Shown piece after piece: positions 1 through 8,900 of a stretch of 64,000 nt of DNA. Numbering within the stretch: position 1 is the first letter of the stretch; the number at the start of each line of letters is the position of its first letter. The notes beneath the pieces were generated by a model. The model was not told the origin of the DNA, did no database searches, and worked only from the letters and a program-made list of their open reading frames with translations. The stretch lies in contig NZ_JAATEJ010000002.1 in assembly GCF_012034175.1 (NCBI RefSeq), positions 62,001 to 126,000 on the forward strand, in the 5' to 3' direction. Source of the DNA: Actinacidiphila epipremni (lineage in GTDB: Bacteria; Actinomycetota; Actinomycetes; Streptomycetales; Streptomycetaceae). The position numbers were made by a program, and so were the translations under genes.

Positions 1-454
1 TGCGCATGCCGTGGTCCTTCAGCAACTGCCCGGCGAAGGCGTGGTAGGTGGAGATCTGCGGCTCGCCCGCCCCCGGCTCCGCCTCCTCGTGACCGCCGCC
101 CGTGCGGGGGGTGGGCTCGTACGGTCCCGGGGTTCGCTCGTACGGGGGAGGTTCGCGGTCGTACGGGTCGCGTGCGGTGACGCCCGCCTGGGTGAGCGCC
201 TTGCGTACCCGCTCGGCCAGTTCGCCGGCCGCCTTGTTGGTGAACGTCAGGCCCAGCACCTGCTCGGGGGCGACCTGCCCGGTGCCGACGAGCCACACCA
301 CCCGGGCGGCCATCACCGTCGTCTTGCCCGATCCCGCGCCGGCCACGATCACGCCCGGGGCGAGCGGCGCGGTGATGCACGCCGTCTGCTCCGGGGTGAA
401 CGGGATGCCCAGCAGCTCTTTGAGCTGGTCAGGCGAAGTGATGCGGGTCGACAC
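1..454 (-). CDS. adnB: AdnB-type UvrD-like helicase-nuclease, N-terminal part
   Basis: Only the first 151 residues lie in the window; the gene continues past position 1. The protein opens MSTRITSPDQ and carries a Walker A motif GAGSGKTT at residues 39-46, followed by GLTFTNKAA (motif Ia) and STYHAFA (motif Ib region), the pattern of SF1A UvrD/PcrA helicases. An in-frame stop lies four codons upstream of the GTG at 454, so this start is forced. With adnA at 1490-5134 it should form the AdnAB heterodimer that resects DNA double-strand breaks in actinobacteria. The segment between motifs Ia and Ib (about residues 95-125) is a Pro/Tyr/Glu-rich insertion with PYE/PYD repeats, an odd spot for low complexity. 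The nuclease half is outside the window, so AdnB is inferred from the partner and gene order. Confidence 0.85.
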   Translation of the reverse strand, partial: MSTRITSPDQLKELLGIPFTPEQTACITAPLAPGVIVAGAGSGKTTVMAARVVWLVGTGQVAPEQVLGLTFTNKAAGELAERVRKALTQAGVTARDPYDREPPPYERTPGPYEPTPRTGGGHEEAEPGAGEPQISTYHAFAGQLLKDHGMR

Positions 455-524
455 CCATGGAGGCTACCCGGAGCCGCCGACACGGCGGACGCGGGCGACG
501 CGGCAGAGGCGGCAGTCGGGCGGG

Positions 525-1337
525 TCAGACGCTGACGCCGCCGTCGTCGGTGAGGGTGGCCAGTTCGGCGGGGTCGACGGTCAGCGAGGTGGGCGGCGCG
601 GTGACGTGCGGGGGCTTGCCGAAGTCGCTGTAGAGGCCCGTCTCGCCCGTACCGTCCGGGCCGCTCTCGGACTTGACGACGTACGGCGTGCCGCCGGTCG
701 AGACGAAGAGGGTGGACATGTAGCCCGAGGCGGTGTGGACCAGCGGGACCACCTGCCGGCCGTCGAGGGTGATCTGCGCGGACTTGCGCAATGTGCCCTC
801 CGTGATCTCCGAGGTCATCTCGTCGAGGAAGTCGTCGACGTGGCACAGTTGGTCGAACCCGACCGCCGCGTACTCCTGCGGCGTCAGCCGGGCCCACTTG
901 CCGGCGAGGCGGTCGGCGGCGGCGTCCCCGTCGTCGGCGCTGTCGTACCAGAACCGGTCGTCGCCCTTGAGGTACGCGCGCCCGTCGTCGGCGACGGTCA
1001 GCTGCATGTTCTCACCGTCGAACTGCGCGGACAGCGCGCAGGTTCCCGACGTCGTGGCGGCGGCCTTGAGGTGGTCTCCGTCGTAGCCGAAGGTGGTCAG
1101 GTCCATCGTGAAGGCGCCGGAGGCGCGCATGTTTGCCACGGCCTTGTCCAGGAGCTGCCGCGCCGTCAGGTCGGCGAAGGGCTGCGCCTTGTGCGCAGCC
1201 GCCGTCGTCGACGCGGCGGGCACGGCAATGGGCAGCGCGCCGCCCGCGTCGTCCTCGTCGCCCAGGCAGCCGGTGAGCAGTGCGCCCGCCGCGGCAGCCG
1301 CGCACATGGCGGCCAGGCTTCTTGCAATGGCCGGCAT
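525..1337 (-). CDS. lipoprotein, LppX/LprG-like fold suspected
   Basis: 270 residues. The N-terminus has a lipoprotein signal with lipobox LTGC (Cys24). The ATG at 1337 is preceded by a GAGGGGGG ribosome-binding site; a longer frame reaches 1460 but would bury the signal peptide. The mature part has the plan A-R-Q-L-L-D-K-A-V near the start, then alternating short beta-strand-like segments with YLKGDDRFWY and RQVVPLVH, resembling the other lipoprotein of this window (34824-35591), which also places Cys at 24 and a YLK motif in the middle. That layout recalls the LppX/LprAFG lipid-binding family, but I see no decisive motif. It lies between adnA and adnB on the same strand, 152 bp after adnA and 70 bp before adnB. 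A role in DNA repair is not suggested by the sequence. Confidence 0.8.
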   Translation of the reverse strand: MPAIARSLAAMCAAAAAGALLTGCLGDEDDAGGALPIAVPAASTTAAAHKAQPFADLTARQLLDKAVANMRASGAFTMDLTTFGYDGDHLKAAATTSGTCALSAQFDGENMQLTVADDGRAYLKGDDRFWYDSADDGDAAADRLAGKWARLTPQEYAAVGFDQLCHVDDFLDEMTSEITEGTLRKSAQITLDGRQVVPLVHTASGYMSTLFVSTGGTPYVVKSESGPDGTGETGLYSDFGKPPHVTAPPTSLTVDPAELATLTDDGGVSV

Positions 1338-1489
1338 CGGCCGTCCCCCCTCGTCCACCCCCGTGTGCCGCGCGGCTGCGCAAATTGCGTCCGCGTATCC
1401 CCGCCCCGGGTGGCACAGCAGAACCATAGTGTCCGATGCCGGCACCGCTCGGCGCGGCAATTACCCACGCCGGGGGCTTGGGTGCGGTT

Positions 1490-4400
1490 TCACTCCACCA
1501 CGTGCCTGCCCTCCGGGCGTGCGGTGCAGGAGGCGCGGAAGGCGCAATGGGTGCAGTGCTGGCCCGCGGCGGGCGTGAAACGCTCGTCCAGTACCCGAGC
1601 CGCGGCGGTGGCCAGCAGTTCCTCGGCCCATTGCCCGGCCAAAGGCTCCTGCCGCTGCACCGCCGGTACGGTCTCGCCGCCGTCGCGGCGGGCGGCGCCG
1701 ATGCGCAACTGGACGAGTTCGGCGCCGCCGGAGGGCGGTGGGGCACCGCCGAACAGCGGGTCGACGGCCCCTTCGCGTACCGCGAGCTGGTAGACGGCCA
1801 GTTGCGGGTGGCGGGCGACCTCGGCGGCGGTGGGCTTGGCGCGGCCGGTCTTGAAGTCCACGACATAGGCGGCGCCCTGCGCGTCGGTCTCGACCCGGTC
1901 CATGCTGCCGCGGATACGGACCTGGGCGTCGCCCGCGGCGAGGGTGACGTCGAATTCGTGCTCGGTGGCGACCGGGGTGCGCCCGCGCTCCATGACGTGC
2001 CAGCGCAGGAAGCGCTCCAGGGCGGCCCGGGCGGTGTCCTTCTCCTGGCGGGACTTCCAGGGCGCGTCGAAGGCGAGCGCGTCCCACACGGAGTCCAGGC
2101 GCTCCATCAGGACGTCGAGGTCGGCGGGGGCGCGGCCGGAGGCGACCTCGTCGGCGAGGACGTGCACGACGTTGCCGAAGCCCTGGGCGGCGGTCGCGGG
2201 CGGCTCCGCCTTGACCTCGCGGCCGAGGAACCACTGCAGGGAGCAGGTGTTGGCGAGCTGGTCCAGGGCGCTGCCGGACAGCGCGACCGGCTGGTCGCGG
2301 TCGCGCAGCGGTACGGCCGAGGCGGTGGTCTCGTACAGGCCCCACCAGCGGTCCGGGTGCGCGGCCGGGACGAGCGGGTGGCCGTCGTCGTTCAGCTCGG
2401 CGAGGCGGGCCAGCCGCCGGGCGGCGGCGTCCCTGAGCGCGGGTGAGGCGGCCGGGTCGACGGTGGTCGCGCGCAGTTCCGCGACGAGCGCGGCGACTGC
2501 GAGGGGGCGGCGCGGCCGGTGCGGTACGTCCTGGGGCGGCACGCCCAGCTCGGCCAGGAAGCGGGAGGGCTGGTCGCCGTCGTCCGCGGCGGACTTCACG
2601 GCGGTCACCAGCAGGCGCTCGGACGCGCGGGTCGCGGCGACGTAGAACAGCCGGCGCTCCTCGGCGAGGAGGGCGCCCTGGCTCAGCGGCGGGGCGATGC
2701 CGTCGCGCCCTATGCGGTCGGCCTCCAGGAGCGAGCCGCGGCGGCGCAGGTCGGGCCATACGCCCTCCTGGACGCCGGCGACGACGACCAGGCGCCACTC
2801 CAGGCCCTTCGCGCGGTGCGCGGTCATGAGGGGGACGGCGTCGGGGCGGACGGTGCGACCGCTCAGGGTGTCGGCGGCGATGTCGTGGTGGGAGAGCTCT
2901 TCGAGGAAGTTCAGGGCGCCGCGACCGCCGGTGCGTTCCTCGGCGCGGGCGGCGGTCTCGAACAGCGCGCACACCGCGTCGAGGTCGCGGTCGGCGTTGC
3001 GGCCCGCGGGGCCGCCGCGCAGGGCGGCGCGCTCCAGCCGGGCGGCCCACGGGGTGCCGTCCCACAGCGCCCAGAGCGCGTCCTCGGCGGTGCCGCCGCC
3101 GGCCAGGACGTCCCGGGCCTTACGCAGCAGGGCCGCGACGCGGCGGGCGCCCCGGGCGTACGAGGCGTCGTGCGCGACGAGCCGCTCGGGCTGCGAGAGC
3201 GCTTCCGCAATGAGCTCGTCCGAGGGCCGCGGTACGGCCACCCCGGCGGCCCGCTCCTCCTCCCGCAGCGCCCGCCCGAGCCGCCGCAGATCCGCGGCGT
3301 CCATCCCCCCGAGCGGCGAGCCCAGCAACGCGATGGCTTCCTCGACCCCGACGACGACGCCTCCGGCGCGGCTCCCATCGACGCCCTCCCCCTGCGGGGG
3401 GCCCGAGCCCTCTGACTCCCCGGCGTGACTCCGCGCGCTGCCCCCAGCGGATCCCCTGCGGGGCGCGGAGATTTCTTCAGGCGGCGAGGTGAAGGCGGGG
3501 TCGGGGGATGCCGCACCCTGCGGGGCGGAGCCGGGCTCCAAGACGGCGGCGGGGTCGGGCGTGGAGGCTTCCGTCCCCGGCGAGGCGGACGCGCACGCCG
3601 GCGTGGCGGCCTCTGCCTGCGGCGAAGTCGCCGAGCCCTCTGACTCCCCCGCGCCACTCCGCGCACTGCCTCCGGCGGATCCCCCGCGGGGCGCGGAGAT
3701 TTCCTCAGGCGGCGAAGTCGGGGCGGGGGTGGGGAGCAAGGAGGTGGCGGCGAGGTGGAGGGCCAGGAGGAGGGGGGTGAGGGCGGGGTCGGTGTGGAGG
3801 GGGGTGGTGGAGGGGGGGAGGTCGATGGGGACGCCGGCGGAGGTGAGGGCGCGGCGGAGGGGGGCGAGGGCGGCGGTGGAGCGGGTGAGGACGGCCATGG
3901 CGTGCCAGGGCAGGCCGTCCTCCAGGTGGGCGCGGCGCAAGGTGTCGGCGATGGACTCGACCTCCGCGCCCGGCGTCGGGTACGTGCGCACGGCGACCGT
4001 GCCGCCCGGCGCGTCGGTGGTGGGCGTGCGGTGGGCGCGGACCGCGGCGGCGGGCAGCCGCGGCAGCGGCATGCGCGCGGCGACCTGCCGGGTCGCGGCC
4101 AGCAGCCCGGCCCGCGCGCGGCGCGAGGTGCGCAGCACCCGGATGTCCGCGGGCCGGCCGTCGCGCCGCCGGAACTGCTCCGGGAAGCCGAGGATGCCGT
4201 TGACGTCCGAGCCGCGGAAGGCGTAGACGGACTGGTCGGGGTCGCCGAAGGCGACGAGCGTGCGGCCCTGCCCCGCGAGCGCCCGCAGCAGCCGCACCTG
4301 CGCGGCGTCCGTGTCCTGGTACTCGTCGACGTACACCGCGTCGTAGCGCCCGGCCAGCTCCCGGTGCACCTCGGGCCGCCGCGCGAGCAGCACCGCGCGG

Positions 4401-5134
4401 TGGACGAGCTCGGCGTAGTCCACCATGCCGCCCAGCTCCGTCACCGACAGGTACTCGTCGAGGAAGGCCGCCGCCGCGGTCCAGTCGGGACGGCCGATCC
4501 GTGCGGCGAACGCGTCGAGCGCCTCGGGCCCGAGGCCCAGCTCACGGGTGCGGGCGAGCACGGCCCGCACCTCGTCGGCGAAGCCCCGCGTGGTGAGCGC
4601 GGCCCGCAGGTCGTCGGGCCAGCGCACCCGGCCGCGGCCCTCGCGCTCCAGCGCCGCCTGCCCGGCGAGCAGTTCCCGTACGAGCAGGTCCTGCTCGGGG
4701 CCCGACAGCAGCCGCACCGGCTCCTGGAAGTCCGCCGCGCTCTGGTGCTCGCGCAGCAGGGCGTAGCAGAAGGAGTGGAAGGTGCTCGCCTGCATCCCGG
4801 CCAGCCCCCGCGCCGCCATCCGGTCGCGCAGGTCCACCGCGGCCCGGCGGCCGAAGGTCAGGACGAGCACGCGCTCGGGCGGTGTGCCGTCCCGCACCCG
4901 CGCCAGCGCCGCCTCCACGAGGGTGGCGGTCTTGCCCGTGCCGGGCCCGGCGAGCACCAGCAGCGGCCCGTCCCGGTGCTCAACCACCGCCCGCTGGTCC
5001 GCGTCCAGCACAGGGGGCCGTGCCTGCGCGGGCGGCGTCCGCAGCAGGCGGTACCCGGTCGCCGCGGAGGCGGCGGGGGCGGGGCCGGGAGCGGGGGGAG
5101 GAGACAGGATCACGTGGTTCGCCGGTTTCGTCAT
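1490..5134 (-). CDS. adnA: AdnA-type helicase-nuclease
   Basis: 1214 residues, somewhat longer than the roughly 1050 usual for AdnA. Walker A GPGTGKT is at residues 63-69, the Walker B segment VDEYQDTD near 267 and GDPDQSVYAFRGS near 295, followed by the UvrD C-terminal motor motifs (LTAHRAKGLEW, YVAATRA). The C-terminal domain is a RecB-family PD-(D/E)XK nuclease with DFKTG near 1090. Four cysteines frame it (CSLQW near 962 and CTHCAFRASC near 1195), the pattern of the iron-sulfur staple of AddB/AdnA nucleases. The extra length is a Pro/Ala/Ser/Glu-rich insert at about residues 465-585 containing two copies of an 89-bp repeat. No clear Shine-Dalgarno precedes the ATG at 5134; a GTG seven codons later is an alternative. 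Confidence 0.9.
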   Translation of the reverse strand: MTKPANHVILSPPPAPGPAPAASAATGYRLLRTPPAQARPPVLDADQRAVVEHRDGPLLVLAGPGTGKTATLVEAALARVRDGTPPERVLVLTFGRRAAVDLRDRMAARGLAGMQASTFHSFCYALLREHQSAADFQEPVRLLSGPEQDLLVRELLAGQAALEREGRGRVRWPDDLRAALTTRGFADEVRAVLARTRELGLGPEALDAFAARIGRPDWTAAAAFLDEYLSVTELGGMVDYAELVHRAVLLARRPEVHRELAGRYDAVYVDEYQDTDAAQVRLLRALAGQGRTLVAFGDPDQSVYAFRGSDVNGILGFPEQFRRRDGRPADIRVLRTSRRARAGLLAATRQVAARMPLPRLPAAAVRAHRTPTTDAPGGTVAVRTYPTPGAEVESIADTLRRAHLEDGLPWHAMAVLTRSTAALAPLRRALTSAGVPIDLPPSTTPLHTDPALTPLLLALHLAATSLLPTPAPTSPPEEISAPRGGSAGGSARSGAGESEGSATSPQAEAATPACASASPGTEASTPDPAAVLEPGSAPQGAASPDPAFTSPPEEISAPRRGSAGGSARSHAGESEGSGPPQGEGVDGSRAGGVVVGVEEAIALLGSPLGGMDAADLRRLGRALREEERAAGVAVPRPSDELIAEALSQPERLVAHDASYARGARRVAALLRKARDVLAGGGTAEDALWALWDGTPWAARLERAALRGGPAGRNADRDLDAVCALFETAARAEERTGGRGALNFLEELSHHDIAADTLSGRTVRPDAVPLMTAHRAKGLEWRLVVVAGVQEGVWPDLRRRGSLLEADRIGRDGIAPPLSQGALLAEERRLFYVAATRASERLLVTAVKSAADDGDQPSRFLAELGVPPQDVPHRPRRPLAVAALVAELRATTVDPAASPALRDAAARRLARLAELNDDGHPLVPAAHPDRWWGLYETTASAVPLRDRDQPVALSGSALDQLANTCSLQWFLGREVKAEPPATAAQGFGNVVHVLADEVASGRAPADLDVLMERLDSVWDALAFDAPWKSRQEKDTARAALERFLRWHVMERGRTPVATEHEFDVTLAAGDAQVRIRGSMDRVETDAQGAAYVVDFKTGRAKPTAAEVARHPQLAVYQLAVREGAVDPLFGGAPPPSGGAELVQLRIGAARRDGGETVPAVQRQEPLAGQWAEELLATAAARVLDERFTPAAGQHCTHCAFRASCTARPEGRHVVE
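3403..3491. repeat. 89-bp direct repeat, copy 1, inside adnA
   Basis: Aligned by eye with 3631-3719: about 79 of 89 positions match. Starts are 228 bp apart (76 codons), so both copies are read in the same frame and encode the peptide pattern SPPEEISAPR-GSAGGSAR-GESEGS. The core GGGGCGCGGAGATTTC is unlike the surrounding coding sequence. Confidence 0.85.
3631..3719. repeat. 89-bp direct repeat, copy 2, inside adnA
   Basis: Second copy of the element at 3403-3491, same orientation and same reading frame. Most of the differences fall in wobble positions of the adnA frame, which suggests that the copies have been held under protein-coding constraint since duplication. Confidence 0.85.
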
Positions 5135-5518
5135 GGTCGGTGGTGCGGTCGCGCTGCCGCGCGGGTGGGTGGTGCGGTGCGCCGCCCGCGCGGGCGGGTC
5201 GTGCGGTGCGCCGCCCGGGCGGGCCGGTCGTACGGTCGCGCGGGCCGGTCGTACGGTCGTACGCCCGCGCGGGCCGCTGGTGCGGTCGTACGGGCGCCCC
5301 GTCCGCCCTGCCCGCCCCGCTCCGGCGCCGCGGCGCCGGGTCGGTGGCGCCGGCGCGCCGGGAAGCCGCGGGCGCTCGGCCCGTACGGTACGCCGGGCGG
5401 GGCGGAGCCCCGACGCTACGCCGGGTCGCGCGCGGACACGCCGGGTGGTACGTACGGGGTGGCGATGCCGTGGTCGGGCCCCGGATGGCGGAAGCTGGGA
5501 GTCATGAGTTTCCGGCCG
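5135..5518. other. 384-bp intergenic tract with GC-rich direct repeats
   Basis: No convincing gene lies here. The tract between the adnA start and the alkyltransferase-like stop contains imperfect direct repeats at about 5169-5290: two copies of a GTGCGGTGCGCCGCCCG unit, then two copies of GGTCGTACGGTCG each followed by GCGCGGGCC. All six frames give only Arg/Gly/Pro/Ala low-complexity peptides. The region should carry the adnA promoter, but I cannot place a -10/-35 pair. Confidence 0.6.
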
Positions 5519-5905
5519 TCAGCCGTCTTCCGCGCCGTCCGCGCCGGGCGTGCGCCCGTCCCAGCGCGCCCGGCGCATGTCGACCCGCGGTACGTGCCCC
5601 TCGCTCGCGGGCCCCGCGGTGCGCAGCGGGGTGCCCTCGGCCCGGTAGGCGTCCAGGGCGCGCAGTTCGTGGCCGGGCAGCAGCACGCCGTCGGTCCGTA
5701 CGACCCGCCACCACGGCACGCCGCTGCCGTACAGCGCGAGCACCCGGCCGACCTGGCGCGGGCCGCCCTCGCCGAGCCATTCGGCGATGTCGCCGTAGCT
5801 CATCACCCGGCCGGGCGGGATCAGCTCGACGGTCTCCAGCACCCGCTCCGCGTAGTCGCCCGGCGCGCCGGGCCCGCCCGCCGGGTCGTCGTACTCCTCG
5901 CTCAT
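5519..5905 (-). CDS. alkyltransferase-like (MGMT-fold) protein
   Basis: 128 residues from the ATG at 5905. Two in-frame ATGs lie upstream at 5914 and 5935; the ribosome-binding signal is weak for all three. The fold signature is PPGRVMSYGDIAEWLG followed by GRVLALYG and PWWRVV, where O6-alkylguanine-DNA alkyltransferase has PCHRV. The catalytic Cys is replaced by Trp (W65), so this is an alkyltransferase-like (ATL) protein: known members bind O6-alkylguanine without repairing it and pass the lesion to nucleotide excision repair. The protein is the right size for an ATL. It sits next to adnAB, as its Mycobacterium counterpart Rv3204 does as I recall, and is divergent from the large membrane protein at 5995. 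Confidence 0.88.
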   Translation of the reverse strand: MSEEYDDPAGGPGAPGDYAERVLETVELIPPGRVMSYGDIAEWLGEGGPRQVGRVLALYGSGVPWWRVVRTDGVLLPGHELRALDAYRAEGTPLRTAGPASEGHVPRVDMRRARWDGRTPGADGAEDG

Positions 5906-5994
5906 CCGCCCCATCCTGCCGCAGACCACCGACACCGGGGGGTTCCGGTGCGATCCGTACGGTGCTCATGCCACCATCGTCCCGGCGGTGACTG

Positions 5995-8900
5995 GTGATA
6001 CGAGATCAAGAAGAGACGGAAGCGGATCAGCCGGGCGCGGACGAGGCCGGAGCGGCCTCCCGCGCCCGTACAGCGCTGCCCGCACCCGGTTCCGGCGAGG
6101 CCCCCGCGGACGGCGGCCCCGCCCCCCGTCGCCCCGCCGCGCCCCCGCCCGGCGCCCGTACGCCCGGCCCGGACGCGGACGCACCCGGCGCGGACGTACC
6201 CGGCGTGGCGTCGGCCAACGGCACCCCGCCCGGCGAGGGCCGGCGCCCCCACGCCCGTACGCCCGGCTCCGACGGCCACCGCCCCGGCGCCGGCTCAAGC
6301 GACAGCAGTCCCAGCACCGACAGCCACGGCGGCGGCCCCGGCGGAAACGGCAACGGCGGCGGAAGCAGCAGCGGCGGCGGCAACGGCAGCCACGGCGGCG
6401 GCCCGGACGAGCCGCACCCCCGGGCGCAGCCGCATTCGCACACCATCGTGCCCGAGCCCCAGCCCGCCCCCACCCCCGTCGCCGTGGACGAGCCGCTGCT
6501 GGCGGCGCGGGTGCACCGGCCGGCGGATCTCGTGCGGTTCCTGCTCGGGGCGCTCGGGATCGCCGTCGTGCTGGCCGTCGCGGGGTTCGCGCACGCCACG
6601 ACGACGGGCCTGGAGACCGACATCACGAAGGGCACGGACCACGCGCCCGACGTGCTCTCGTCCTTCGCCGGCCTGACGGCGAGCATCGCCGTCCTCATCG
6701 TGCCGGTGGCGTTCGCGATCGAGCGGCTGGCCAAGCGGGACGGCCTGCGGATCGCCGACGGCGTGCTCGCCGCCGTGCTCGCGCACGGCACCGCGCTGGC
6801 CACCGACCTGTGGGTGACGAACTCCGCGCCCGGCCCGATCCGCGACGCGCTCACCCACAACGCGCCCTCCGGCACCGGCATGACCGACCCCGTCCACGGC
6901 TATCTCGCGCCGGTCATCGCCTACGTCACGGCCGTCGGCATGGCGCGCCGCCCGCGCTGGCGGGTCGCGCTGTGGTTCGTGCTGCTGCTGGACGCCTTCG
7001 CGGTGCTGGTCGGCGGCTATACGACGCCGTTCTCGATCGCGGTGACCGTGCTGATCGGCTGGACGATCGGCTACGGCACGATCTACGCGGTCGGCTCGCC
7101 GAACGTCCGCCCGACCGGCCGGCAGCTGCTCGCGGGGCTGCGCCGGGTCGGTTTCAGCCCGCTGACCGCCCGCCGGGTCGCGCAGGAGGCCCCGGAGAAC
7201 TCCGACACCGACCGCGGGCGCGGCTATCTGGTGACGCTGGAGGACGGCCCGCCGCTGGACGTCACGGTGGTGGACCGCGAGCAGCAGGCGCACGGCTTCT
7301 TCTACCGCTCCTGGCGCCGGCTGGCCCTGGTCGGCGGCATCAACGAGCGGCGCAGCCTGCTGTCGCTGCGCCAGGCCCTGGAGCAGGAGGCGCTGCTGGC
7401 GTACGCGGCCATCGCCGCCGGCGCCAACGCGCCCAAGCTCATCGCGACCTCCGAGCTCGGCCCGGACGCGGTGATGCTGGTCTACGAGCACATCGGCGGG
7501 CGCCGGCTGGACGCGCTCGCGGACGAGGAGATCACCGACACGCTGCTGCGCGAGGCGTGGACGCAGGTGCGGGCGTTGCAGTCGCGGCGGATCGCGCACC
7601 GCCGGCTGGTCGGCGAGTCGCTGCTGGTGGACCGCTCGGGCCGGGTGTTCCTGACCGAGCTGCGCGGCGGCGAGATCGCGGCCGGCGACATCGTGCTGCG
7701 GATGGACGTGGCGCAGCTCCTGGTGACGGTGGCGCTGCGGGTCGGCCCGGAGCGGGCGGTGGCCTCGGCGGTGGCGGTGCTGGGCCCGGACGCGGTGGCG
7801 AACTCGCTGCCGCTGCTCCAGCCGATCGCGCTCAGCCGCGCCACCCGCGCCCAGCTCAAGCAGCTGGGCCGGGAGCGCGCCCAGCGCGAGCGCGAGGCGG
7901 TGCTGGCGGCGTCGGCGGCCGAGAAGGAGGCCCGCGAGCACAAGCGGGCGCAGGAGGCGGCGGCGCACCGGGAGGCCGCCGCGCACGCGGACCTCGGCGG
8001 CCGAGAGGCGGGAGGCGGCGCGGAGAGCGGCGCAGGGGGGAGCGCAGGGGGCGGTGCGGGCGGGAGCGCGGAAGGCAGCGACAAGGCCGTCTCGAAGGCC
8101 GAGCGCAAGGCGGAGAAGCGGGCGATAGAGACCGCCCTGGAGGAGGCCCGCGAGGAGGACCTGCTCTCGCGGATCCGGCAGCAGGTGCTGCTGATCCGCC
8201 CGCAGGCCGCGGTGGAGCCGGTGCGGCTGGAGCGCATCAAGCCGCGCACCCTCATCACCGTCATCGCCGGCGCCTTCGCCGCGTACTTCCTGCTGTCGCA
8301 GCTCAGCTCGGTGCCGATCGGGCAGGCCATCGTGCACGCCGACTGGCAGTGGGCGGTGGTCGCGGTCGCCGGCGCGTCGGCCAGTTACGTGGCGGCGGCG
8401 TTCGCGCTGTCCGGTTTCGTGCCCGAGCGGCTGTCGCTGCTGCGGACGGTGCAGGCGCAGATCGCCGGGTCGTTCGTGAAGCTGGTGGCGCCGGCCGCGG
8501 TCGGCGGGGTGGCGCTGAACACCCGCTATCTGCAGAAGGCCGGGGTGCGCCCGGGCCTGGCGGTGGCGAGCGTCGGGGCGTCGCAGCTGGTGGGCCTCGG
8601 CATGCATGTGGTGCTGCTGATGACGTTCGGCTTCATCACCGGCACCGAGAAGACGCCGTCGCTGTCGCCGTCCCGCACCGTGATGGCGGGCCTGCTGACG
8701 GCGGGCGTGCTGGTGCTGGTGGTCACGGCGGTGCCGGCGCTGCGCAAGTTCGTCTCGACGCGGGTACGGGCGCTGTTCGCGGGGGTCGTGCCGCGCATGC
8801 TGGACGTCCTCCAGCGCCCCGGCAAGCTCGCGACGGGCCTGGGCGGCACGCTGATGGTCACCGTGACCTTCGTGATCTGCCTGGACGGCTGCGTACGCGC

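Noticed and set aside
1436-3415. Plus-strand frames opposite adnA
   Set aside because: Antisense to helicase and nuclease motifs; no independent support.
6295-8607. 770-codon open frame antisense to the large membrane protein
   Set aside because: It is His/Arg/Gln-rich, lacks a ribosome site, and mirrors a sense gene with clear domains; long antisense frames are expected at this GC content.
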